From the NCBI GenBank assembly GCA_026398935.1, contig JAPLRW010000031.1, positions 1-33,241 of the forward strand: 33,241 bases of DNA, in the 5' to 3' direction. The position numbers and the translations under genes are program-made. The notes below the pieces were generated by a model that ran no database searches, was not told the DNA's origin, and worked only from the letters and a program-made list of their open reading frames with translations. Position 1 is the stretch's first letter. Each line of letters starts with the position of its first letter. Shown piece by piece: positions 15,008 to 22,986 of this stretch. This DNA is from Methylococcales bacterium. Its GTDB lineage: Bacteria; Pseudomonadota; Gammaproteobacteria; Methylococcales; Methylomonadaceae.

Positions 15008-18000
15008 ATGACTCAACATTCTTCTCAAACCATCCTTGATCAGCTTGGTCAATTAGTAACATCATCCACAGAAAACCAGCAAGATACCGTTACCACTGCT
15101 AAGCAATGGATTGAGGTTATCAGTAAAAATAAGTGTTTTTTGGATGATCATAATCATGACATCGTTTTCATCGGCAGTGTTGGGGTAGGCAAATCTTCAC
15201 TGATCGGTATTGCTGCCAATCTTCTTGTCGGTGACAGCCCCAAAGATAAAGCAAGCTTAAAAAATAACTCTGTATTAGCCATCGGGGGCGGGAGAACAAC
15301 CATATGCGAAGTTCGTATTCGTGCCACAAAAGATGACGATGAGGGACGTATCGGCCTAATTATCGATCCTTTTTCAGCAGATGATATGAAAAAGGAGATA
15401 GAAATTTACGCCGAGGACCAATGGCGTCGCCGCCAACCTAGTGAAGCACGAATTGGGATGGATGATATTGAAATCGTTCAGGAAAGTCCACGTGCTATTC
15501 GCGGAATGACTGGTTATAACGAATATCAGGAAACAGTTACGGAAGGAGGGATTAAAAAAAGACGTACTATTCGCCCATTGGATGTTGCTATTTCTCAATT
15601 TGATTCCTTGGCTGCATTTTCTGAACATTTACTTGAGCGAGCAAATCTATCAGCTAGAACCCAAAACAAATGGTGGTGGGATAAGCACAGTTTAGAAAAC
15701 CTAAAAGCACTTAAAAACCGTTTTGAAGCAATAAATCTGGGAACCGAACCAAGTGCTATGCTGCCCCGCAGAATGACCGTTGTGGTTCCAGAGCCGCTTC
15801 CAAGCAGTCAAGCAAAACTAAATTTAACGCTTATCGATACTCGAGGTTTAGATGGCGTAGTGGAATCCCGCGATGATTTACAGGAGTTTGTGCGTGATCC
15901 TCGCGCGTTACTGGTTTTGTGTGCGACTTTTAAGGACGCACCAGGAGATGCGGTACGTACATTGTTACGCTTCATCGCTGGGGATGCAGAATTACGTCAA
16001 TCCCTCCCTCGAACACTCTTAGTGTTATTGGATCAAGGTGATGCTGAACAGGTTAATGGTGCTGACGGTGACAGAGAGTTTGGAAAAGAACTAAAAATTG
16101 ACGAATGTTATATAGCTCTAGAAGGAGCAGGGCTTACACAAAGGTTCGAAAAAAACCAAATTATCGCTTTTGATGTTTTGAATGACAGCCGCAATTCTTT
16201 ATTAGATGCAATTGATTGCCACCTTAAACAACTTAGGCAGAAAACTGAAGATTACCTTAGTGAACAAATTGATAATGCGTCTCTATTTTTGGACAGTGCG
16301 GAGGATCAATTGCGCCCAGTTCTTCGCAAATCAGTTGATGATGCACTTATCGCAACAATGTCCCAACATTTACCTGTTGACATACCTCTTCGTGATCCTT
16401 TGCAAGGGCTATACCGAGCAGTTGATCAAACTCGTTACGCTTCGGTTATTTACGCAACTTGTCGCCGGAATGGCACTTATCCAAAATTAAATCTCTATGC
16501 AGCTATTGAAGCAGAAGCATCGCAAGCTGCAACGCGGTGGCTTGATGATTTGATGGATGCCATCTTTGTAAAACTAAACGAATTGGAAAAAGATCCTCAT
16601 TACAAAAAAATTCAGGATGATATTCGACTAAGAAAAAACCTTTATCAATCTGCTCAATTTAGAGTAATACGTCATTATGCAGAACAAATTGTTGAGCAAG
16701 TTTATAGCGAATTGAAAGATGAACCCGTATGGCAAATTTGTTGCCAAGAATGGGGGCGCGGGAATGGGTTCAAAAACAAAGTGATCGAGCATATAGAAAT
16801 TTGGTCACGCAAACAGCAAAGAATCACTGCACATGAACACACAGAAGCCGGCAATTTAATTTGGCTGCTTAGAGAAGTGTCGAGACCAGCCCAATCACCG
16901 CGGTTTTCGATTCATGTCCGCAATTTACGCGCCTTACGAAAGGTCAATTGGAGTCCAGAACCACCATTAACAGTACTTATTGGTGCAAACGGCGCGGGAA
17001 AAACAACGCTATTGCAGACCTTAAAGCTGTTAAGTTTGGCTTATCAGCGTGGTTTGTCTGAAGCAGTGCGTATAGTTCTTGGCGGTAGCAGCAATCTAAG
17101 AACTTGGGGTATTAACGAGGAAGAACCAGTGGAAATTGGTTTGGATATTGGCGAAGTAAGTTGGCGTATTCAACTTGTCGAACGAGAAGGTTCAGTCGAT
17201 TACCTGAATAACGAACATTTATTTGAACGAGGACGAATGATTTTCTCGCGAGACAGCTTAGGTGAATTTTTCTATGCGGACGAGCGGATTGAACCTAGTC
17301 AGCAATTGGGATTACGGGCGTTAATGGATCGGGGCGTACACGATCCTGCGCTGCGCGTTATGGCAGTGTTTCTTCAAAATATTTCCGTTTATCACGATCC
17401 TGATCTATGGACTCTACGTCATAAGGGTTCAGATACTACCGAGGATCGTAATTTAAACCCAAGAGGTAATAACGCGCTTGCCTTGTTACGTCGTTGGCAT
17501 CAGGAACGGGCTAATAATCATCGCTATCGTTTTGTAATAGAAGGCCTTGCCGCTGCATTTCCTAATACTTTCGAAACGATGGATTTCGTTGAAGCCGGTA
17601 ACACATTAGTTGCTCGCGTCTATCGATTAGGTAAGGAAACGCCCAGTCCATTATCCGATGAGGCAAACGGCGTTCTCCAACTACTCATTTTGTTCTGCGA
17701 AATAGCTGGTGCGGAAAGTGACAGCGTCATTGCCATAGATGAGCCTGAAAACAGTCTTCACCCTTACGCGTTACGCGCATTTTTACGGCGAACTACACGT
17801 TGGGCAAGAGAGCATAATCTTACCGTGCTGCTGGCTACGCACTCGACAGTATTGCTAGATGAATTAACCGGAAATCCTGAACAAATCTATGTAATGAAAA
17901 AGCCGGTTGATGATGAATATATACCAAGTCGATTAGATCGGCTTTGTGACAGCGAATGGTTGGAGGGCTTTAAATTGGGAGACCTCTATGAGCAGGGCGA

Positions 18001-18028
18001 GATTGGGAGTAATGAGGACGAGGGCTGA
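15008..18028 (+). CDS. GTPase domain fused to SMC/AAA21-type ATPase (candidate defence sensor)
   Basis: The 1006-residue product joins two nucleotide-binding modules. Residues 50 to about 410 resemble a dynamin-like or Era-like GTPase: GSVGVGKS (56-63), Thr97/98 after a glycine run (possible switch I) and LIDTRGLDG (275-283, G3 motif). Residues 410-625 are helical and charged. From about 630 an AAA21-type ATPase begins: LIGANGAGKTTLL (657-669), PLSDEANGVLQLL (881-893, ABC-like signature), VIAIDEPENSLHP (907-919, Walker B) and ATHST (943-947, switch histidine). The ending WLEGFKLGDLYEQGEIGSN resembles ATPases paired with DUF4276 effectors. No membrane segment is seen. The partner gene starts two bases after its stop. 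A defence role is inferred from domain architecture and pairing; a DNA-repair or membrane-remodelling role is possible. Confidence 0.82.
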   Translation: MTQHSSQTILDQLGQLVTSSTENQQDTVTTAKQWIEVISKNKCFLDDHNHDIVFIGSVGVGKSSLIGIAANLLVGDSPKDKASLKNNSVLAIGGGRTTICEVRIRATKDDDEGRIGLIIDPFSADDMKKEIEIYAEDQWRRRQPSEARIGMDDIEIVQESPRAIRGMTGYNEYQETVTEGGIKKRRTIRPLDVAISQFDSLAAFSEHLLERANLSARTQNKWWWDKHSLENLKALKNRFEAINLGTEPSAMLPRRMTVVVPEPLPSSQAKLNLTLIDTRGLDGVVESRDDLQEFVRDPRALLVLCATFKDAPGDAVRTLLRFIAGDAELRQSLPRTLLVLLDQGDAEQVNGADGDREFGKELKIDECYIALEGAGLTQRFEKNQIIAFDVLNDSRNSLLDAIDCHLKQLRQKTEDYLSEQIDNASLFLDSAEDQLRPVLRKSVDDALIATMSQHLPVDIPLRDPLQGLYRAVDQTRYASVIYATCRRNGTYPKLNLYAAIEAEASQAATRWLDDLMDAIFVKLNELEKDPHYKKIQDDIRLRKNLYQSAQFRVIRHYAEQIVEQVYSELKDEPVWQICCQEWGRGNGFKNKVIEHIEIWSRKQQRITAHEHTEAGNLIWLLREVSRPAQSPRFSIHVRNLRALRKVNWSPEPPLTVLIGANGAGKTTLLQTLKLLSLAYQRGLSEAVRIVLGGSSNLRTWGINEEEPVEIGLDIGEVSWRIQLVEREGSVDYLNNEHLFERGRMIFSRDSLGEFFYADERIEPSQQLGLRALMDRGVHDPALRVMAVFLQNISVYHDPDLWTLRHKGSDTTEDRNLNPRGNNALALLRRWHQERANNHRYRFVIEGLAAAFPNTFETMDFVEAGNTLVARVYRLGKETPSPLSDEANGVLQLLILFCEIAGAESDSVIAIDEPENSLHPYALRAFLRRTTRWAREHNLTVLLATHSTVLLDELTGNPEQIYVMKKPVDDEYIPSRLDRLCDSEWLEGFKLGDLYEQGEIGSNEDEG

Positions 18029-18030
18029 AT

Positions 18031-18909
18031 ATGGCTCGAATTAAACTGATCGTAACCGGTGATATGGAAAAAGCCGCGTTACATAAATCGCTCCAGAAGT
18101 TTTTCCCTAATCAGCGGCATGATGGTGAACAAGTTATTTGGGACGTTCCGAGAGGACCACTTCCATGTGCGACAAGTAATCGATTGCGAGCGAACTCTTC
18201 CCCGTCAAATCCAATGATAGGACTGGCACAAGCAATGATCGATGAGGCGATAGTAGGGAAAACAGGACAGCCAGCGGATTTGGTAATGGTTATCGACGAT
18301 GTTGAACTTGGAAATTTGAATCAAGAGGCTGTGATTGCCGAGCATTTTCGGGCTGCTGTAAATGAAGTTATCCAGCGTAAGAATCACGACTCAAAAACTG
18401 AAGCTCGTCTGCGTAATGAACTACAGCAGAAATGCTCATTTCACTTGCTCAGGCCAATGGTTGAAGCCTATCTGTTTGGCGATTCCGACGCTCTCGGATT
18501 GGCTGGTGTTCCAAATGGAGTCAATCCATGCCTTGTTCACCCTACCGATGTCGAGCAATTTGAAAGCAATGACGCGCTTTGGCTGCCTGTATGTTACGCT
18601 GAAAACACTCAAAAGCAGCAAAACAAACCTTGGTGGCGTAATGAACTCCATCCCAAACGCTACCTTGAGCATTTAACTGAACGTGGGCAAGAAACTTACG
18701 AAGAAACCAAACATGGAAAAAATGCTCTCATCGGGCTAGATTGGCACAAAGTACCAAAGTGTCAGCAAGATATTCCAATTATTCGCTCATTATTTGAGGA
18801 CATTTCAGATTGGTTCGGCATTACGAATCCAATTAGTGGTCAAACGCACCCAAGTTTCTATCCAATGAGAACTGTTAATCGGGCAAACTTGCTTCTTCGA
18901 AATATGTGA
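18031..18909 (+). CDS. DUF4276/Toprim-like putative effector, partner of the GTPase-ATPase
   Basis: The 292-residue product begins MARIKLIVTGDMEKAALHKS, where the acidic residue after the first strand (E13) sits as in Toprim-like proteins. VMVIDDVELG (D89, D90, E92) supplies a second acidic cluster, RPMVEAYLFGDSDALGL (E145, D151, D153) a third, and HPKRYLEHLTERG resembles the KxPKxYLxxL segment of DUF4276 proteins. Proteins of this kind usually follow an AAA21/OLD-like ATPase and are proposed metal-dependent nucleases in abortive-type defence. The gene begins two bases after the ATPase stop, with GAGGGC overlapping that end, so the two are made together. The family assignment is by motif reading and needs a profile search; catalytic activity is unproven. 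Confidence 0.6.
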   Translation: MARIKLIVTGDMEKAALHKSLQKFFPNQRHDGEQVIWDVPRGPLPCATSNRLRANSSPSNPMIGLAQAMIDEAIVGKTGQPADLVMVIDDVELGNLNQEAVIAEHFRAAVNEVIQRKNHDSKTEARLRNELQQKCSFHLLRPMVEAYLFGDSDALGLAGVPNGVNPCLVHPTDVEQFESNDALWLPVCYAENTQKQQNKPWWRNELHPKRYLEHLTERGQETYEETKHGKNALIGLDWHKVPKCQQDIPIIRSLFEDISDWFGITNPISGQTHPSFYPMRTVNRANLLLRNM

Positions 18910-19012
18910 AATTCAATACACCGTAGTTCAAATTAAAAGTCGCTTAGTAATTATCAGCTTTCGGCAAATAGAAGAGGATGCCACTTACCAAGGCAAACCC
19001 CCATTATCCAAC

Positions 19013-20095
19013 CTAAAAATCCCTAAACAAATCCATCTGCTGAAATCGTTGTTCAATCAATTCACCTTGCAATGACGACAGGGTAACGCCCAACAACCTG
19101 ACGCTGCTTTCGCCAACGCCCGTATTCTTGATCAGTTCTTCCAAAAGCCCATATGCTTGGGTTACGGTATGCGGCAACGTCCGGCTGCGGGTGATTTGCA
19201 CAAAGTTGTGGAACTTTATTTTTACCGTCAGCGTATAAGCCGACAACTGTTTGTCGGCGGCTTTTTGTAAGGCCTGCTCCAACAGGTCTTGCAAGTGCCT
19301 GAGGATTTCTTCCCTTGAACTTATATCCTGCTGAAAGGTGGTCTCCACGCCCACGGATTTGGTGACGCGGTGGTTATTGACTGGCCGATGGTCTACGCCT
19401 CGGCAAATATCGTAATAATGCGCCGCCGATTTGCCAAAATACTGTTGCAGCGCGGCCAAGGACAGTTCGCGCAGGTCTTTGCCAGTGTGTATGCCGAGTG
19501 CCTGCATCTTAGCCGCCGTCACCTTGCCTATGCCGTGAAATTTATTGACTGGCAGTTTTTCGGCAAACTCAGGCCCTTGTGCGGGGGTGATCAAATACAG
19601 GCCATCCGGTTTGTCCATATCCGATGCCAGCTTAGCAAGGAACTTGTTGTAAGAGACACCAGCGGAGGCGATCAGCCCGACTTGCTGCTTGATGGTTGCT
19701 TTAATGTCTTTGGCAATCAAGGTCGCAGAGCCTTGGAATATTTCGGCGGCACTGACATCCAAATAGGCTTCGTCCAACGACAGCGGTTCAACCAACTCGG
19801 TATACGCAGCAAAGATTTTCCGGATATGGTTTGATGCGGCTTTGTAAGCCTCAAAACGCGGTTTGACGAAAATCGCTTGCGGGCAAAGTCGGTACGCGTG
19901 CGCTGAAGGCATGGCGGAATGAATGCCATATTGCCTCGCCTCATAACTGCAGGTTGCCACTACGCCGCGCGAAAAGGGGCTGCCGCCCACGATAATAGGC
20001 TGGTTGCGGTATTGCGGGCTATCACGTTGTTCAACAGCGGCAAAAAAGGCATCCATGTCAATATGAATAATTTTGCGGTGATGTGCTACGGCCAT
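19013..20095 (-). CDS. dinB: DNA polymerase IV (Y-family translesion polymerase)
   Basis: DinB copies past damaged bases with low fidelity. The 360-residue product has HIDMDAFFAAVEQRD (D13 metal ligand), GVVATCSYEARQYGI, PLSLDEAYLDVS (106-114; D108 and E109), AGVSYNKFLAKLASDMDKPDG, GIGKVTAAKM (helix-hairpin-helix) and ends QQMDLFRDF, a QxxLF-type beta-clamp-binding motif. Length is normal (about 350). It is convergent with the putative effector gene, with about 100 bases between them. By eye the gene is somewhat richer in G and C than its neighbours, which may point to separate acquisition. No LexA box was identified upstream. Confidence 0.95.
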   Translation of the reverse strand: MAVAHHRKIIHIDMDAFFAAVEQRDSPQYRNQPIIVGGSPFSRGVVATCSYEARQYGIHSAMPSAHAYRLCPQAIFVKPRFEAYKAASNHIRKIFAAYTELVEPLSLDEAYLDVSAAEIFQGSATLIAKDIKATIKQQVGLIASAGVSYNKFLAKLASDMDKPDGLYLITPAQGPEFAEKLPVNKFHGIGKVTAAKMQALGIHTGKDLRELSLAALQQYFGKSAAHYYDICRGVDHRPVNNHRVTKSVGVETTFQQDISSREEILRHLQDLLEQALQKAADKQLSAYTLTVKIKFHNFVQITRSRTLPHTVTQAYGLLEELIKNTGVGESSVRLLGVTLSSLQGELIEQRFQQMDLFRDF

Positions 20096-20269
20096 GATAG
20101 ACGAACCCTGCCTTCTGGTATTATTGGGAAATAACGACGGGCTTATGCGTTGTTAACCATACTATCAGGGTAGCACTATACAGTAAGGTTTCGTCCTATA
20201 GGGGTAACGTTGCGCAGATACTTATGGGTGCAAGGTAAATTCATAAGGTTTAAAAGCACACCATTATAG

Positions 20270-20770
20270 CTATTGCACCATATTCCATTTCCCGGTTTGG
20301 GGATTTAAGCATGCCAGACGGTTTTCCTGGATGCGTTGACCATTTTTGGAAATGACGGTTTCTTCCAGAGTATGACATTGTTGCTGTGTTTGTGAGTTGA
20401 TGCTGCTCTGGCCGGTAGGATTGAGTAAAAGGGTATTGCCCGTTTGGGGATTGACCCATCGCTGCGCTTGATTAACCGCGCCAGACTGAAGCAGTCCGCC
20501 TAACTGCTGCAGCCGAAAACTCTGGTCAGCGGCTGAAATCTGCGAGCCGATTTGTCCATTTAAAACGCTACCAGCCATACTTTGAATAATAGCGTTCAGA
20601 ACAGCTGTTTCCATGGCTCCCATAGGCGAAGTATTGTTACCTGAGCCGAGGCCATATCCGCTATTATTACCGTATAGTCCGCCGCCATAACCACCGCCAA
20701 CGCACCCCGCCATAACCACAGTGGTCGCAAGAACAGTAAGTTTTTTATATTTATTGTAAGCTTTTATCAT
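20270..20770 (-). CDS. Hypothetical lipoprotein, Gly-rich N-terminus
   Basis: The 166-residue product starts MIKAYNKYKKLTVLATTVVM and then AGC, a lipobox placing the lipidated cysteine near residue 23, followed by a Gly/Tyr/Asn-rich stretch (VGGGYGGGLYGNN). The C-terminal part has two short related blocks, RWVNPQTGNTLLLNPTG and LNPQTGKW, with a single pair of cysteines nearby, similar to the small surface-antigen-type domain after glycine-zipper regions. It is expected in the outer or inner membrane facing the periplasm. ATG at 20770 is chosen; a TTG at 20779 adds only three residues. No partner gene is evident and the function is unknown. Confidence 0.7.
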   Translation of the reverse strand: MIKAYNKYKKLTVLATTVVMAGCVGGGYGGGLYGNNSGYGLGSGNNTSPMGAMETAVLNAIIQSMAGSVLNGQIGSQISAADQSFRLQQLGGLLQSGAVNQAQRWVNPQTGNTLLLNPTGQSSINSQTQQQCHTLEETVISKNGQRIQENRLACLNPQTGKWNMVQ

Positions 20771-20826
20771 GAAGGACAATCCGTTATAAAGTTAATAATG
20801 AATACCATTTTATTTTAAATAAATTT

Positions 20827-21018
20827 CTATGCACCTAATATAAAATGTTTTTTTCTGGGTTTAGTGGATTGTGGAGCTAACGTGTAGTGCAATAATGTTG
20901 ACAGCCCCTCTAAGGCCAGAAAATTCAAGGCTTTCAGCCGTTTCCATGTTTTGTCAACAAAACGGGCACCCTCTTTAGTTTTTGCAACCCTATAACTACA
21001 AACAACTTTTTCAATCAA
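20827..21018 (-). pseudogene. Unrecognised ORF fragment
   Basis: An open frame of about 60 codons encodes a basic peptide including VVCSYRVAKTKEGARFVDKT and ending KPRKKHFILGA. It is closed by a TGA immediately upstream, begins only at a TTG, and has no ribosome site. The composition looks protein-like, but I recognise no family. It may be the C-terminal remnant of a mobile-element or regulatory gene within the accessory segment. Confidence 0.25.
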
Positions 21019-21161
21019 TCATGAACGTACAAATTATAGTGCCCATCCCCGAAATCCGGACAACAATTTAAGTTACCCTGTCCTGCAAAAAGGTTCAATA
21101 ATGCGCGAGAGCAAACGGGATAGCCATAATGTGAATTATTGCCCAGACACTTACGGTCACC

Positions 21162-21708
21162 CTAATTCAAGATATATTGAATTTGAGTCCAAGAATAATT
21201 TCCTGACCTAACCATTTCAGCTAGATTACCATTCTCTTCCAGAATATTAACGCCTTTTTTAAAAGGCATTTGACTAAACGCAATAGTAACAGTAATTTTG
21301 CCAAGAGGCTCTAACCGTTAAAGCCCCCATATCATGTCCACTGAAGAGAGTTTCGTCGCCATCATTTTCATTAATTTTCGAAGCGATACCAAAATCAAGA
21401 ACTTTAGCCACATCCTCGTTCGTAATCATCACGTTACTCGGCTTTACGTCACGATGAATAATGTTATGCGCATGAGCAAAGGATAACGCCTTACCGACAC
21501 TTTCAATAATTGGCCAAGCATCCGAGAAACGCATTCCTTTACTATTAATTTTCTCGGCAAGCGTAACACCTTTCAAATACGCCATAGTCATGTATACGTT
21601 TTGACCGTCACGGTCAAAACTAAACACTTTAATAATATTGGGGCAATCGACCAGCAATTTAATTCTATCCACTATATCAATTAATTTCCTGAAAAAATAT
21701 TTATCGGA
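21162..21708 (-). pseudogene. Decayed Ser/Thr protein kinase
   Basis: One frame (21274-21708) encodes part of a bacterial Hanks-type kinase: YMTMAYLKGVTLAEKI, ALSFAHAHNIIHRDVKPSNV with the catalytic loop HRDxKxxN, and KVLDFGIASKINE with DFG. It lacks the ATP-binding N-lobe (no glycine loop or VAIK lysine), being closed upstream by TGA at 21709-21711, and stops soon after DFG where a GTPAYMSPE-type segment is expected. A second frame (21162 to about 21313) continues with protein-like sequence, PLGKITVTIAFSQMPFKKGV and onward to a TAG at 21162, suggesting a frameshift or deletion. It is best read as a broken gene left in the accessory segment. Confidence 0.75.
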
Positions 21709-21782
21709 TCATGGGCAGCACACCATTCATCCTTCGACAAGGACAAGTAATGTGCTTTACTGAATATAAAGATAGTAACCAC

Positions 21783-22271
21783 TTACTCACTCACGCTAAT
21801 AAGCACTTGTTGAATAACAGCCGCTGAAATACGAAAATCCGAGGCATGTAAGACTTCAAAAACCGCCCGAGCCGAGGGGATCAGCCCTTGTTTTTTGGCC
21901 AACCCGATAATGGCAGCCGTACCGATGACACGCAAGCCTTTTTCCTTGGCCACGGCGCGGCCAGCACGCTCATCCATAACCAACAAAACGCCATCCGCAT
22001 GACTCAAGCCCAAATTGATACAATCGGTTTCGCCTGCGTCTAGGTCAATTTCCAGCAGTGACAGAATCGATTCAGGCCAAACTTTTATCCAACCTGAATC
22101 TATTGCATGGGCAATAGCTTCCTCACCCCGCGCCGCCTTACCCGGCAAAACTTCTTGCTTGACAGCTTCTGGCAGAAAAACCTCACCCAACAGTTTAGGT
22201 AACCACGGCAAACCATCCACTATGGCCAGTCCGATCAACGGGCTAGCATCAATGACCACAATACGAGCCAT
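21783..22271 (-). CDS. DUF3368 PIN-domain toxin
   Basis: The 162-residue product starts MARIVVIDASPLIGLAIVDG and carries the acidic PIN residues at D8, E40, E81 and D100, with LDAGETDCINLG, MDERAGRAVAKEKGLRVIGT and IIGLAKKQGLIP, the motifs of DUF3368. PIN toxins are metal-dependent ribonucleases that cut RNA when released from their antitoxin. The gene starts six bases after the antitoxin stop on the same strand, forming a bicistronic toxin-antitoxin operon. Length is as expected and nothing suggests inactivation. Confidence 0.85.
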   Translation of the reverse strand: MARIVVIDASPLIGLAIVDGLPWLPKLLGEVFLPEAVKQEVLPGKAARGEEAIAHAIDSGWIKVWPESILSLLEIDLDAGETDCINLGLSHADGVLLVMDERAGRAVAKEKGLRVIGTAAIIGLAKKQGLIPSARAVFEVLHASDFRISAAVIQQVLISVSE

Positions 22272-22277
22272 AAGCGA

Positions 22278-22622
22278 TTAAGCCCCTGCCAGCCATTGCT
22301 CCAGGGCATCCATATCCTGTTGCACTTCTTCAGCCGTTTGGTCGATGACCGAAATGCCTAAGCGCGATACGTGGGCGATAAAGTCAGCCAAGGGCATGTC
22401 GGCCAATTTGGCAGAACGAGCCAATGACAGATTACCTTCTTTGAACAAGGCAGTCGCCAAGGCTTTACGCACGCCCGGCATGCCGATAATTTTGGCCGAT
22501 TTAAGCCCTATCATTAAGGCGTCCGGTTCATTCCTGTTCATGATCAACACCATGTCATCATGCGCCATGCGTAACGCTTCACTGGGGTTATTCTTTAAAC
22601 CGCTGACATTGACAGTTTTCAT
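22278..22622 (-). CDS. Antitoxin, Phd-like N-terminus with UPF0175 domain
   Basis: The 114-residue product begins MKTVNVSGLKNNPSEALRMA, which reads like a Phd/YefM DNA-binding start, and the second half contains FKEGNLSLARSAKLADMPLA followed by DFIAHVSRLGISVID, the UPF0175 pattern found in antitoxins that pair with DUF3368 PIN proteins. It should bind and block the toxin encoded immediately downstream and repress their shared promoter. A TATAAT sequence lies on the coding strand at 22655-22660, about 35 bases upstream, with only a weak -35 region. Confidence 0.8.
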   Translation of the reverse strand: MKTVNVSGLKNNPSEALRMAHDDMVLIMNRNEPDALMIGLKSAKIIGMPGVRKALATALFKEGNLSLARSAKLADMPLADFIAHVSRLGISVIDQTAEEVQQDMDALEQWLAGA

Positions 22623-22654
22623 GGGCTTATCTCATAGGAAGATTACAAAGGTGC

Positions 22655-22660
22655 ATTATA
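22655..22660 (-). promoter_or_regulatory. Possible -10 box of the toxin-antitoxin operon
   Basis: On the minus strand this reads TATAAT, at a suitable distance before the antitoxin ATG at 22622. The matching -35 (TATGTG at 17 bases) is poor, so it is only a candidate. Confidence 0.35.
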
Positions 22661-22747
22661 GGCTGAATTGCCGAAAACACATACGAATAAGTCGTTGGGA
22701 TCAGTGGGTGGCAATATGGTGCTATTAAGGCTCAAAATCAAATAAGC

Positions 22748-22937
22748 TCAGTGCGGCATTTTCTCTGAAGGTGTCCGCGAGCGGCTCGGTGTTAGCCGTT
22801 CATTTTGCGCCACATCACCCAAGGCATGGCGCAAGGCCAACCAGTTACGCACGGCAATCGGGATATCGCCAATGTCCCTGCCTTCAATGACCCACGCCAA
22901 CACATAAAGTTCCTTGCCCAACAAACGGTCAACCGGG
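22748..22937 (-). pseudogene. C-terminal gene remnant, possibly DUF3780-like
   Basis: Between a TAA upstream and a TGA at 22748-22750 an open frame of about 60 codons reads PVDRLLGKELYVLAWVIEGR and then DIGDIPIAVRNWLALRHALG. The motif of a helix R-L-L-G-K-E-L-x-V-L-x-W followed by I-P-x-A-x-x-N-W-L recalls, from memory, DUF3780 proteins associated with anti-phage gene clusters. There is no start codon of quality and no upstream part, so it is a remnant. The final residues diverge into low-quality sequence, as if it were truncated at both ends. It lies nine bases from the solitary CRISPR-like repeat. Confidence 0.45.
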
Positions 22938-22946
22938 GATTATATA

Positions 22947-22979
22947 GTTTCAATCCACGCGCCCACGCGGGGGCGCGAC
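22947..22979. repeat. Solitary CRISPR-like repeat (type I-C style), not an array
   Basis: The 33 bases begin GTTTCAATCCACGCGCCC and end GGGGGCGCGAC. Read on the minus strand this gives GTCGCGCCCCCGCG through to GTGGATTGAAAC, the conserved 5' and 3' ends of type I-C CRISPR repeats, and it has the internal CGCGCCC/GGGCGCG hairpin. Only one copy is present, with no spacers and no cas genes in the window. It lies seven bases beyond the pilC stop codon. Confidence 0.7.
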
Positions 22980-22986
22980 CTTTTAA

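Noticed and set aside
19370-19834. A plus-strand frame of 154 codons inside dinB
   Set aside because: It is antisense to a fully conserved DinB frame and has no start context.
21684-21782. A short minus-strand frame after the PIN toxin ending in KDEWCAAHDPINIFSGN
   Set aside because: It is about 35 codons long, begins right after the toxin stop without a ribosome site, and I recognise no family; it may be junction debris.
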